Assembly (NCBI RefSeq): GCF_052068095.1
Contig: NZ_JBQHDG010000001.1
Coordinates: 434,001-498,000 of the forward strand
Direction of reading: 5' to 3'
DNA length: 64,000 bases
Source: Phytohabitans sp052068095
Lineage (GTDB): Bacteria > Actinomycetota > Actinomycetes > Mycobacteriales > Micromonosporaceae
The notes under the pieces are model-generated. The model saw only the letters and a list, made by a program, of their open reading frames with translations. It was not told where the DNA came from and searched no databases. The translations under genes were made by a program, and so were the position numbers. Below are positions 43,759 through 51,841 of the stretch, piece after piece. Within the stretch, counting starts at the first letter, position 1, and every line of letters starts with the position of its first letter.

Positions 43759-45612
43759 CTAGCCCACCTTCCAGGTCCAGGCGTCGGCGATCTTCGTGCT
43801 GGGACCGAGGAGTGCCTCCAGCGTGGCCACCAGGTCTTCGCGGTGCGGCTGGTCCGCGGCCACGGCGACGCAGGAGGCGCCCCAGAAGGCGATGTCGTCG
43901 CGCGCCGCCCGGCGTTGCGGCTCGCCGATCTCGGGCCGGCCGCCCTGCCTCGCCACGAGTGCCAGCAGCTGCGAAGTGGGCCGCTTGTACGTGCCCATCG
44001 ATGCCCGCCCGCCCCTGCCGTACGGCCCGATGAAGAAACCCTCGGGCAGGCCGAACTCGGCGTTGGCCGCCGCCGCCCACCGCATCGCCCACGGCTCCGG
44101 CGGCGTCGGCACGGGAACCGGCACGAGCACCCCGCCCGGCTTGACGCACTCCCGCCAGTGGCCGCCGGTGATGAACTGTGGCAGCGGCGGGCGGTCCTCT
44201 GTGGGCAGCGGCTTCGGGAAGATCGCGAGTAGCGACACCACGACCGCGGCCGGCACGAGCAGGCGTACCGGACGGGAGGCGTGCGCCCGCGCCCGGTCGA
44301 CCGCGATCACCAGCAGCATCGCCACGAGCGGGAGCAGCGCGAGCGCGAAGCGCATCGGCAGCGCGCCCTCGATCACCGGCAGCCCGACCAGCGCCATGTA
44401 CGGCCCGGGGATGCTCGTACGCTCGCCGTCGATCACCAGCTTGGGCCCGAGTGACAGCCAGGTCATCACGAGTGCGGCCCCGGCGATCGCGCGCACCAGC
44501 GGCTCGCGGACCAGCCAGATCAGGCAGCCAACGGCGACCAGGACCAGTGGCCAGCCGAGAAACGTGTTGTACTCTGCGGCTCCCGTGGAGAGCCGGGCCG
44601 ACTCGGGCGAACCGAGCACCGACAGCGGCGAGATGGCGGTGAAGCTGAGCACGTCGGCGGAGAAGAAGTAGGCGCTGAAGACGCCGTTGGGCACGCTGCC
44701 CGGTCCCTTGAACTGGAACCACAGCGGGTAGATCAGTGCCGCGCCGGCCACCGAGACGGCGATCACCATGCCGGCCACGAACTTCGGCAGCACCCGGCGG
44801 GCCTGCTCGCGCCGGGCCAGGCCGTATCCGATCACGAAGATCACCATGGTCAGCGCGGTGAGGAACAGGACCTCCTCGCCGACGAAGACCTGGAAGGTCA
44901 CGACGGCGGCCAGCCAGAGCGCGGAGGTCAGCACCCGGCGGCGGTCGACGCCCTCCGGCCGTGCCGCCGGGTCGGCAGCCCGCGCCAGCCGGATCACCAG
45001 CCACACCATCACCGGCACCAGCCACTGGGCGGTCATGTGGAGGTGGCTGTTGTTTTGCGAGATGATGCCCGGCCCGAAGCCGCACAGCCCGGCGCCGAGC
45101 GCCGCCGCCGGCCGGCTGCCGCGCAGCACGCGGGTGAAGAAGAAGTACCAGGCGATGGCGGTGCCGGCGAGGTTGGCGCCGGCGATGACCGCGAACGTGA
45201 CCGGTACCCCGAACGCCAGCGTGACCGGCGTCAGGACGGTGCCGAGCGCGATCACCGTGGTGTTGTTGAGCATGTTGACGCCGTCCGGCGCGTTGAGCCG
45301 GTCGGTCAGCAGGCCCCAGTCGCCGAACGCGAACTTGGTGTCCGCGGCCAGAAACCACTCGTAGAGGGTCTGGTCTTCGGGGTTGAGCGCGAGCACCCGG
45401 CCGTTGGGGTTGGGCCAGAGCCCGTGCGTGATCCAGGCGGCGAGCGCCACGAACGCGAGGCAGACCAGCGCGTCCCACACATGTGACCTGGCTAGCGCGG
45501 CCAGTCTCGTGCGCAGCGAACCGATCGCGTCGGCCGTGCGGGGGGAGGTGGCCGGAGTGCTGGCATGTGCCTCGCCGGTGGCAGATTGCGCGGCGCGGGC
45601 TGTGCTGGTCAC
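43759..45612 (-). CDS. Large polytopic membrane protein, GT-C glycosyltransferase-like layout
   Basis: From GTG 45612 ('VTSTARAAQSATGEA') this gives 617 residues: a disordered N-terminus, about 11-12 helices, a first extracytoplasmic loop ('GRVLALNPEDQTLYEWFLAA') and a soluble C-terminal domain of about 150 residues. The arrangement resembles GT-C type lipid-linked sugar transferases or YfhO-like proteins. No catalytic motif is certain, so the enzyme call is tentative. The frame continues upstream across the tRNA region but is not coding there. Confidence 0.65.
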   Translation of the reverse strand: MTSTARAAQSATGEAHASTPATSPRTADAIGSLRTRLAALARSHVWDALVCLAFVALAAWITHGLWPNPNGRVLALNPEDQTLYEWFLAADTKFAFGDWGLLTDRLNAPDGVNMLNNTTVIALGTVLTPVTLAFGVPVTFAVIAGANLAGTAIAWYFFFTRVLRGSRPAAALGAGLCGFGPGIISQNNSHLHMTAQWLVPVMVWLVIRLARAADPAARPEGVDRRRVLTSALWLAAVVTFQVFVGEEVLFLTALTMVIFVIGYGLARREQARRVLPKFVAGMVIAVSVAGAALIYPLWFQFKGPGSVPNGVFSAYFFSADVLSFTAISPLSVLGSPESARLSTGAAEYNTFLGWPLVLVAVGCLIWLVREPLVRAIAGAALVMTWLSLGPKLVIDGERTSIPGPYMALVGLPVIEGALPMRFALALLPLVAMLLVIAVDRARAHASRPVRLLVPAAVVVSLLAIFPKPLPTEDRPPLPQFITGGHWRECVKPGGVLVPVPVPTPPEPWAMRWAAAANAEFGLPEGFFIGPYGRGGRASMGTYKRPTSQLLALVARQGGRPEIGEPQRRAARDDIAFWGASCVAVAADQPHREDLVATLEALLGPSTKIADAWTWKVG

Positions 45613-45708
45613 GCGCTCGACCCTAATGCCCGGTCCGGCGTGCGGGTGCGCCCCGGTGGGCGTGGACCCGCTACCGTGGCATTCTGCACGACATTTCTCC
45701 CTACGCCG

Positions 45709-45789
45709 GCCCGGGTGGTGGAACGGCAGACACGGCCGCCTTAAAAGCGGCTGCCGCGAGGCATGCGGGTTCGAGTCCCGCCCCGGGCA
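45709..45789 (+). tRNA. tRNA-Leu (anticodon UAA)
   Basis: The 81-nt class II tRNA has acceptor arms GCCCGGG (45709-45715) and CCCGGGC (45782-45788), D-arm TGGTGGAACGGCAGACA, anticodon stem-loop with CTTAAAA (anticodon TAA), a variable arm and the T-arm GCGGGTTCGAGTCCCGC. The 3' CCA is not encoded. Confidence 0.95.
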
Positions 45790-45803
45790 CAGGACTCGCG
45801 GCC

Positions 45804-45834
45804 GGCCGCGAGGCATGCGGCTTCGAATCCCGGC
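45804..45834 (+). repeat. Partial duplicate of the tRNA-Leu 3' half
   Basis: GCGAGGCATGCGGCTTCGAA and the next few bases repeat the tRNA segment GCGAGGCATGCGGGTTCGAG, starting about 15 bp after the tRNA end, with two substitutions in the T-arm. It resembles an old attachment-site duplicate left by an element that integrated into the tRNA 3' end; no integrase gene is nearby. Confidence 0.6.
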
Positions 45835-45956
45835 AGCACCTTCCCCAGGCACACCTCGGCGGCGCACTTACCCAGCCCTCTCACCGTTTGTCGCGATTGG
45901 CGTTTACCCTTGGTGGGGCACGAAGCGGTGCACAAACCCTGTCAGGGAGGCTTGAC

Positions 45957-46769
45957 GTGAAGACTTCCAACCCGGTGCTGGCACGGCTCGGCCAGGCGGC
46001 CGAGCGCGAGCGGGCTGCCGGGTACGCCCCGGTCGGTCAGTACGGTCAGCCCGGTTACGACTCGGCGTACCCGACGACCGACTATCCGGCGGCTCCCCCC
46101 ACTGTGCGGCCGATGACGGTCGACGACGTCGTCGTCAAGACCGTCGCGCTGCTCGGCATCACCGGCATCTCGGCCGGGGCCGCATGGGCGCTGATCCCCG
46201 ACTCCCTGGCCCCCGCGGCCTGGATCGGCGCGGCGCTGATCGGTCTCGTGCTCGGCCTGATCATCTCCTTCTCCCGGATGGCCAACCCCGCACTGGTCGT
46301 GGCCTACGCGGTGTTCGAAGGCGTCTTCGTCGGCATGGTGAGCAAGGCGTACGAGACGTTTTTCGACGGCATCGTGCTCCAGGCGGTCACCGCCACGTTC
46401 GGCGTCTTCTTCCTGATGGCGATCCTCTACAAGATCCGTGCGATCCGGGCCACCCCCCGGTTCATCCGCGGCGTCGTGGCGGCGATGGCCGGCCTCTTCG
46501 CCGTCATGCTGATCAACTTGGTGCTCGCGCTCTTCGACATCAACACCGGGCTGCGCGACGGCAGCCCACTCGCGATCGGCTTCAGCCTCGTCTGCATCGT
46601 GGTGGCCTCGCTGAGCTTCATCCTCAGCTTCCACGAGGTCGAGGAGGGCGTGCGGATGGGTCTGCCGCAGCGCTACTCCTGGGTGGCGGCGTTCGGCATC
46701 CTGGTCAGCCTGATCTGGCTCTACCTGGAGATGCTGCGCCTCATCAGCTACTTCCAAGGCGACGACTGA
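45957..46769 (+). CDS. Bax inhibitor-1/YccA family membrane protein
   Basis: The 270-residue protein has a Tyr/Gly/Pro-rich cytoplasmic N-terminus (1-55) and seven helices. Family landmarks are 'TVALLGITGISAGAAWALIP', 'AVFEGVFVGMVSKAYE' and 'LSFHEVEEGVRMGLPQRYSW', with acidic residues near the C-terminal helices. Bax inhibitor-1 homologues can leak calcium across membranes in a pH-dependent way; the bacterial role is unclear. GGAGG at 45946-45950 supports GTG 45957. Confidence 0.88.
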   Translation: MKTSNPVLARLGQAAERERAAGYAPVGQYGQPGYDSAYPTTDYPAAPPTVRPMTVDDVVVKTVALLGITGISAGAAWALIPDSLAPAAWIGAALIGLVLGLIISFSRMANPALVVAYAVFEGVFVGMVSKAYETFFDGIVLQAVTATFGVFFLMAILYKIRAIRATPRFIRGVVAAMAGLFAVMLINLVLALFDINTGLRDGSPLAIGFSLVCIVVASLSFILSFHEVEEGVRMGLPQRYSWVAAFGILVSLIWLYLEMLRLISYFQGDD

Positions 46770-46784
46770 CGGTTTGGCAGTATG

Positions 46785-46817
46785 CGAGGGCGTCCCCGGC
46801 ATCCGGGGGCGCCCTCG
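46785..46817 (+). terminator. Terminator hairpin after the Bax inhibitor-like gene
   Basis: CGAGGGCGTCCCCGG (46785-46799) pairs with CCGGGGGCGCCCTCG (46803-46817) through one G-U pair, around a 3-nt loop. It lies 15 bp after the stop codon. Confidence 0.8.
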
Positions 46818-46839
46818 GCGTATGCGGGAGGAGTCACGA

Positions 46840-47151
46840 ATGGATCTCCAGCGGGCGGTGGACCTCTTCGTCGGTCAGACCGGGCACTGGACGGCATCCC
46901 GCTGGGCACAGCCGGCCGGGCCGGGAGGCACCCGGGGCGACCTGACGCACGGCCTCGTGCAGCGGATCGCCGACCGCGCCGCCGACGCCGATGGCCAGCC
47001 GCGCCGCCCTGTGCCGCGGCTCGTCGCCGATCCCACGCTGACCGACCAGCTGCGTGTGGTCGCCGCCGACCTGCTCGCCGCCACCCCACCCGAGGCGGTC
47101 ACCGCCGCGGCAGCCGCGGACGTCGAGGCGGTACGCGCCGCGCTCAGCTAG
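46840..47151 (+). CDS. Hypothetical small protein
   Basis: The 103-residue protein ('MDLQRAVDLFVGQTGHWTAS') is mostly helical, with 'LTHGLVQRIADRAADADGQP' and an Ala-rich C-terminus. I do not recognise a domain. A good GGGAGGAG lies before ATG 46840 and codon use is like its neighbours, so it is probably real. Its TAG stop overlaps that of the convergent TetR gene in a shared CTAG. Confidence 0.65.
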   Translation: MDLQRAVDLFVGQTGHWTASRWAQPAGPGGTRGDLTHGLVQRIADRAADADGQPRRPVPRLVADPTLTDQLRVVAADLLAATPPEAVTAAAAADVEAVRAALS

Positions 47152-47870
47152 TGCGGTGACGGCATCCGCGTCGCCAGGCCGTCGAGGACGACCTCCAGGG
47201 CGTACGCGAACTTGTTTTCCCGGACCTCGGCGGGGTCGAGCGTGGTGTCCGGCTTGCCCGTCGCCATGTGCGGATAGTCCGCGACCGCCTCCTGGGCGGC
47301 GGGCATCAGGCGGGCCAGGAAACCGGCCTCGGTCTCACCTGAGCGGGCGACCGTGGTGAGCCAGGCGGCCTCGGTGGTGCTCATGCCGATCACGTACGAC
47401 AGCAGGGTGTCGATCGCGCCGCTCGGCGCCGGAAAGCCGGCCTCGGTGAAGAGCGCCGCCAGCCACTCGGCGAACGACATGAGGTTTGGCCCGAGGTAGG
47501 CGAGCCCCGCCTGGCTGAGCATCGGGGGCAGCCAGGGGTGGCGCAGTGCCGTCGCGCGAAACGACCGGGCGGCCTCCGCGGCGGCGGCGCGCCAGCCCAG
47601 CGCGCCGGCGTCCGGCATGGTGATCTCGCCGAAGACCTCGTCGACCGCCAGCTCCACCAGCTCGTCCTTGGTCGCCACGTGCCGGTAGAGCGAGGTCGCG
47701 CCGGCGTTCAGCCGGGCGCCGAGCTTGCGCATGCTCAGCGCCTCGATGCCTTCGGCGTCCAGCATCGCGATCGCCTCGCGGACGATCGACGCCCGGCTGA
47801 GCGCGGGCTGGTCGAGCTCCGACTCCCGCCGGGCCCACACGGACGGGATCGGCTTCGTCTTGGCGGCCAT
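47148..47870 (-). CDS. TetR/AcrR-family transcriptional regulator
   Basis: The 240-residue repressor has an N-terminal HTH ('LSRASIVREAIAMLDAEGIE', 'ALSMRKLGARLNAGATSLYR', 'HVATKDELVELAVDEV') and a TetR_C-type ligand domain ('AARSFRATALRHPWLPPMLS', 'YVIGMSTTEAAWLTTV'). ATG 47870 is chosen over an upstream start because it begins the conserved protein. It is divergent from an MFS exporter across 129 bp containing four similar sites, so it probably represses that exporter and itself. Confidence 0.9.
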   Translation of the reverse strand: MAAKTKPIPSVWARRESELDQPALSRASIVREAIAMLDAEGIEALSMRKLGARLNAGATSLYRHVATKDELVELAVDEVFGEITMPDAGALGWRAAAAEAARSFRATALRHPWLPPMLSQAGLAYLGPNLMSFAEWLAALFTEAGFPAPSGAIDTLLSYVIGMSTTEAAWLTTVARSGETEAGFLARLMPAAQEAVADYPHMATGKPDTTLDPAEVRENKFAYALEVVLDGLATRMPSPH

Positions 47871-47885
47871 GGCGACTCCCTCTCC

Positions 47886-47981
47886 TGCGTACAACGTTCG
47901 CCGCCAGCGTACACAAATTCAGTCTTGCGCACACTGTTCCGTCCTGCGTACAGTGTTCGCATCACGGGAACGACGTACGCA
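47886..47981. promoter_or_regulatory. Repeated TetR operator candidates
   Basis: Near-palindromic 16-mers occur at 47886-47901 (TGCGTACAACGTTCGC), 47926-47941 (TGCGCACACTGTTCCG), 47945-47960 (TGCGTACAGTGTTCGC) and, inverted, 47966-47981 (GGGAACGACGTACGCA). The third is a 15-bp palindrome with one mismatch (GCGTACA/TGTTCGC). They cover both divergent promoters, as expected for autoregulated TetR efflux control. Confidence 0.7.
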
Positions 47982-47999
47982 GGCCGAAAGGAAGCCGCC

Positions 48000-49499
48000 A
48001 TGCAAACCCGCAATCCACACCGCTGGTGGATCCTCGTCGTGCTGTGCCTCAGCAGCCTGGTCCTGGTCGTCGACGGCATGGCACTGACCGTCGCGGTGCC
48101 GGCGATGACCGAAGATCTCGGCGCGAGCGCGCAGGACACCCAGTGGATCCTCGACTCGTACATCCTGGTTTTCGCCGGGCTCTTGCTGACCTCGGGCAGC
48201 CTTGGCGACCAGTTCGGCCGGCGAAAGGTGATGTTGATCGGCCTGGTGCTGTTCGGGACGGCGTCACTCGGGGCGATGTTCGTCGCCAACCCCGGCGAGA
48301 TGATCGCCCTCCGGGTCGCGATGGGCATCGGCGGCGCACTGATCATGCCGTCCACGCTGTCGATCCTGATCACGGTCTTCGACGAGGCCGAGCGCGGCAA
48401 GGCGATGGCGGCGTGGGGCTCGGTGTCGATGCTCGGCCTGGTCGGCAGCCCGGTGCTCGGCGGCGTGCTGATCGACCACTTCTCCTGGCAGGCGATCTTC
48501 CTGATCAACGTGCCGGTCGTGGCCCTCGCCATCCTGGCCGGCGTGCTCCTGATGCCGGAGTCGAGGGGGCCGTGGCAGAAGCCGGACCCGCTCGGTGCGG
48601 TGCTCTCCGCGGTCGGCATGACCGCCCTGGTGTGGTGGATCATCGAGCTGCCCAAGCACGGCGCGTTCGGCGAGCGCTCGGGCATCGTGCTGGCGGTCGC
48701 GGTCGTCGCGGTGGTCGGCTTCGTGATCTGGGAGAACGTCACGCCCGCGCCGATGGTCCCGCTGGTGCTCTTCAAGCACCGCAACTTCAGCGGCGGCTCG
48801 CTCTCGCTGGCTCTGCTTCAGATCGGCAACGGCGGCCTGCTGCTCGTGCTGACGCAGTATCTACAGTTCGTCCTCGGTTACTCGCCGATCAAGGCGGGCT
48901 TGGCGTTCGTGCCACTGGCGGTCGCCGCGCTGGCCGGCAACGCGGTCGGCGCGAGCACCGCCGCCAAGTTCGGCAACCGCCCGGTGGTGCTGGTCGGGAT
49001 GCTCGTGATGGCCTCGTCGTTCGTCCTGCTGACCACGGTCTCGCCGGACACCGGCTTCGCCCTCCCGGCGATCGCGCTGGGCATGCTCGGCCTCGGCGCC
49101 GGCATGGCGATGCCGGCCGCGATCGGCGCGCTGATGGGCACCATCCCGCCGGAGCAGGCGGGCGTCGGCTCGGCCCTGAACGACACGATCCAGCAGGCCG
49201 GCACCGCCCTCGGCATCGCGATCCTCGGCTCGCTGCTCACCAGCGGCTACGCCAGCGACATGCCGGCGGGCACGCCGGAGCAGGCGCGGCAGTCGATCGC
49301 CGGCGCACTGGCCCTCGGCGACAGCGGCCTGGCCAGCGCCGCCCGCGAAGCCTTCGTCTCGTCGATGTCGGTGACCTTCATGATCGCCGCGGTGGGCGTG
49401 CTGGCCGCCGCGATCCTGTCCACAGTGGTCATGCGCGACGCCAGGCGCCAGCCCACCCCGACACCCGAGGAGCCGAAGGACCTGGAACTCGTAGCCTGA
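48000..49499 (+). CDS. MFS drug transporter, DHA2 (14-helix) type
   Basis: The 499-residue exporter has motif A 'SGSLGDQFGRRKVMLIGLVL', the N-terminal 'VDGMALTVAVPAMTEDLGAS', motif C region 'LGLVGSPVLGGVLIDHFSWQ', and about 14 helices typical of the EmrB/QacA DHA2 family. It expels drugs or natural products using the proton gradient. ATG 48000 follows AAAGGAAG. Regulation by the divergent TetR protein is likely. Confidence 0.9.
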   Translation: MQTRNPHRWWILVVLCLSSLVLVVDGMALTVAVPAMTEDLGASAQDTQWILDSYILVFAGLLLTSGSLGDQFGRRKVMLIGLVLFGTASLGAMFVANPGEMIALRVAMGIGGALIMPSTLSILITVFDEAERGKAMAAWGSVSMLGLVGSPVLGGVLIDHFSWQAIFLINVPVVALAILAGVLLMPESRGPWQKPDPLGAVLSAVGMTALVWWIIELPKHGAFGERSGIVLAVAVVAVVGFVIWENVTPAPMVPLVLFKHRNFSGGSLSLALLQIGNGGLLLVLTQYLQFVLGYSPIKAGLAFVPLAVAALAGNAVGASTAAKFGNRPVVLVGMLVMASSFVLLTTVSPDTGFALPAIALGMLGLGAGMAMPAAIGALMGTIPPEQAGVGSALNDTIQQAGTALGIAILGSLLTSGYASDMPAGTPEQARQSIAGALALGDSGLASAAREAFVSSMSVTFMIAAVGVLAAAILSTVVMRDARRQPTPTPEEPKDLELVA

Positions 49500-49512
49500 C
49501 GACCATCCACAA

Positions 49513-49542
49513 AGGCCGGCGCCCCAGGGAGGGCGCCGGCCT
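49513..49542 (+). terminator. Terminator hairpin after the MFS gene
   Basis: AGGCCGGCGCCC (49513-49524) and GGGCGCCGGCCT (49531-49542) form a perfect 12-bp stem with a 6-nt loop, 13 bp after the stop codon. Confidence 0.82.
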
Positions 49543-49562
49543 CCCCGCGCGATGAGCAAGGC

Positions 49563-49608
49563 GGGGCGGGGCGGGGCGAGGCGGGCGAGGGGCAGGGTGG
49601 GCTTGGGG
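49563..49608 (+). other. G-rich tract with G-quadruplex potential
   Basis: Eight runs of three or four G occur in 46 bp (GGGG at 49563, 49568, 49573, 49589 and 49605; GGG at 49583, 49595 and 49599), with loops of 1 to 6 nt. It lies between the MFS terminator and R1 copy 3, on the template strand of the convergent thiolase 3' region. Confidence 0.6.
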
Positions 49609-49712
49609 CGCGGAGGTGGCAGCGGAGGGCGGGGGTTTCGGCGAGCCCTGCGAGCCGCCGGCCTCCGCGGTCTCCGGCGGGAGCGGCGGTCCGCGGGTGA
49701 CGCGGACCCGGG
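49598..49712 (+). repeat. R1 repeat copy 3
   Basis: About 115 bp with GGCTTGGGGCGCGGAGGTGG, GGGGGTTTCGGCGAG, CGGTCTCCGGCGGGAGC, GGCGGTCCGC and ACGCGGACCCGGG, matching copies 1, 2 and 4. It lies in the convergent gap between the MFS and thiolase genes. Confidence 0.85.
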
Positions 49713-49727
49713 AAATGGAAGTGGGTT

Positions 49728-50975
49728 TTAGCTGAGGCGCTCCACGACCATCGCCATCCCTTGGCCGCCGCCGACGCACATGGTCTCCAGGCCGATGGTC
49801 TTGTCGTGCCAGTCGAGTGCGTTGAGGAGCGTGCCGGTGATCCGCGCGCCGGTCATGCCGAACGGGTGGCCGACCGCGATCGCGCCGCCCATCACGTTCA
49901 GCTTTTCCAGCGGGATGTCCAGGTCGCGGTAGGAGGGGATGACCTGAGCGGCGAACGCCTCGTTGATCTCGACAAGGTCGACGTCGTCGATGGTCATGCT
50001 GGCGCGCTTGAGTGCCTGCTTGGAGGCCTCCACGGGGCCGAGGCCCATGATCTCCGGGGACAGCGCGGTGACGCCGGTCGAGACGATGCGGGCCAGCGGG
50101 GTGATGCCGAGCTCGCGGGCGCGTGTCTCGCTCATCACGACCACGGCGGCGGCGCCGTCGTTGAGCGGGCAGCAGTTGCCGGCGGTGATGCGGCCGTCCG
50201 GGCGGAAGACCGGCTTGAGCCCCGCCACGCCCTCCAGGGTCACGCCGGGCCGCGGGCCGTCGTCGGCGCTCACCACCTCGCCCGAGGGGACCGTCACCGG
50301 CGTGATCTCGCGGGCCCAGAAGCCGTCCGCGATCGCCTTCTCCGCGAGCTGCTGGCTGCGCACGCCGAACTCGTCCATGTCTTCGCGCGTCACGCCCTTG
50401 ATCTGGGCGAGGTTTTCCGCGGTCTGGCCCATCGCGAGGTAGATGTCGGGCAGGTCGCCGGCCTCGCGCGGGTCTTCCCACACCGGCGCGCCGGCCTGCG
50501 CGCGCTCGGTCGAGCGGGCCCGCGCCTTGTCGTAGCGCGGGTTTTCCCAGCCGCCGCCGACGAGTGCCTGCGCCTCGGGTGGCAGTGCGTCGGAGCTGCC
50601 GCGCGCGTAGCGGGAGACGCACTCGACGCCCGCCGAGACGAAGACGTCGCCCTCGCCGGCCGCGATCGCGTGGAACGCCATCCGCGTGGTCTGGAGCGAA
50701 GACGCGCAGTATCGGGTCAGCGTGGCGCCGGGCAGCCGGTCGTAGCCGAGCAGGGTGGCGACGACGCGGGCCATGTTGAAGCCCTGCTCGCCGCCGGGCA
50801 GGCCGCAGCCCAGGTAGAGGTCGTCGATCTCGGCGGGGTCGAGCTGGGGCACCTTGTCGAGCGCGGCGCGCACGATGGTGGCGGCCAGGTCGTCGGGGCG
50901 GACCTCGCGCAGCGAACCCTTGTGTGCCCGGCCGATGGGGGAGCGGGCGGTGGCGACGATGACGGCGTTCGGCAT
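49728..50975 (-). CDS. Acetyl-CoA C-acyltransferase (thiolase)
   Basis: The 415-residue thiolase has active-site Cys in 'TLTRYCASSLQTTRMAFHAI', 'VEINEAFAAQVIPSYRDLDI', His in 'VMGGAIAVGHPFGMTGARIT' and second Cys in 'GLETMCVGGGQGMAMVVERL'. It could run beta-oxidation (degradative) or acetoacetyl-CoA synthesis; the sequence alone does not decide. ATG 50975 starts 'MPNAVIVATARSPIGRAHKG'. No beta-oxidation partner genes lie next to it. Confidence 0.92.
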   Translation of the reverse strand: MPNAVIVATARSPIGRAHKGSLREVRPDDLAATIVRAALDKVPQLDPAEIDDLYLGCGLPGGEQGFNMARVVATLLGYDRLPGATLTRYCASSLQTTRMAFHAIAAGEGDVFVSAGVECVSRYARGSSDALPPEAQALVGGGWENPRYDKARARSTERAQAGAPVWEDPREAGDLPDIYLAMGQTAENLAQIKGVTREDMDEFGVRSQQLAEKAIADGFWAREITPVTVPSGEVVSADDGPRPGVTLEGVAGLKPVFRPDGRITAGNCCPLNDGAAAVVVMSETRARELGITPLARIVSTGVTALSPEIMGLGPVEASKQALKRASMTIDDVDLVEINEAFAAQVIPSYRDLDIPLEKLNVMGGAIAVGHPFGMTGARITGTLLNALDWHDKTIGLETMCVGGGQGMAMVVERLS

Positions 50976-51001
50976 ACCCACCACCCTACTTGCCGGTAAC
51001 T

Positions 51002-51790
51002 TCAGCGGGAAGTGGGGACCGCCGCGCGGATCACCGCTGGCAGCAGCGCGTGTGCCCAAACCCGGTAGCCGTCGGCGGAGGGGTGGAAGCCGTCGTAGCA
51101 GAGCGTGCCCGCGTCGGCCCGGAACACCGCGCCGGTCTCGCCCGCCAGGTCGACCACGGTGCCGCCGGCCGCGCGCACGGCCCTGGCCTGTGCCCGCGCC
51201 ATCCGGCGCCCCAGCCAGCCGGTGACCTGGCGCAGGGGCGGGGCGATCGCGCGGACGGCGCCGAGGTCGGGACAGGTGCCGACGACCACCTCGACGCCCG
51301 CGTCGCGGAGCCGCCGCACGGCCGCGCCGAGGTAGGCCGCGGACTCGGTGGGGCGGCGCAGCGAGGTCGCGTCGTTGGCACCGATCAGGATCACGGCCAC
51401 GTCGGGACGGCCGCCGAGCAGCGCCCGCGCCACCTGGGTGGCCAGATCCGTGGAACGCGAGCCGGACACGCCCACGCTCGACAGCTGCACATGACGGGCC
51501 GGCAGGCTGGGCGAGCCGTCGGCGAGCAGCGTGGCGAGCTGACCGCCGACCGTGTCGGCGAGCTGCTCGACGCCGACGCCGAGTGAGGACGAGTCGCCCA
51601 TCAGCACAAGCCGCAGCGCCGGGGCGCTCTGCGGGCCCATCGTGGTGCGCAGCGCCAGCCCCATCTCCGGCTGCGCGTATCGCCGGTTGCGGGCGATGAC
51701 TGCCTCGCCGGCCAGCAGCGCGGCGCCACCGACCGTCCCGGCGATCATCGTGATCACCGTCGCGCGGCCGAGCCGTCGCGCCATGGGCAT
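51002..51790 (-). CDS. SGNH/GDSL hydrolase, secreted or membrane-anchored
   Basis: The 262-residue protein has an N-terminal helix (about 10-30, 'VITMIAGTVGGAALLAGEAV') and SGNH blocks: I 'LVLMGDSSSLGVGVEQL' (catalytic Ser), III 'VAVILIGANDATSL' (Asn) and V 'CYDGFHPSADGYRVW' (Asp and His). It is an esterase or lipase-like enzyme acting outside the membrane on an unknown ester. It is paralogous to the gene 52 bp upstream on the same strand. Confidence 0.9.
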   Translation of the reverse strand: MPMARRLGRATVITMIAGTVGGAALLAGEAVIARNRRYAQPEMGLALRTTMGPQSAPALRLVLMGDSSSLGVGVEQLADTVGGQLATLLADGSPSLPARHVQLSSVGVSGSRSTDLATQVARALLGGRPDVAVILIGANDATSLRRPTESAAYLGAAVRRLRDAGVEVVVGTCPDLGAVRAIAPPLRQVTGWLGRRMARAQARAVRAAGGTVVDLAGETGAVFRADAGTLCYDGFHPSADGYRVWAHALLPAVIRAAVPTSR

Positions 51791-51841
51791 GCCGTCGTCC
51801 TCTCGTATCGCTCGGATCTGTCCTACCCGCTGGCCCGCCGC

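Noticed and set aside
45613..45956. Prophage or integrative element at tRNA-Leu.
   Set aside because: No integrase, excisionase or phage gene lies on either side; only the short duplicate of the tRNA 3' region is seen.
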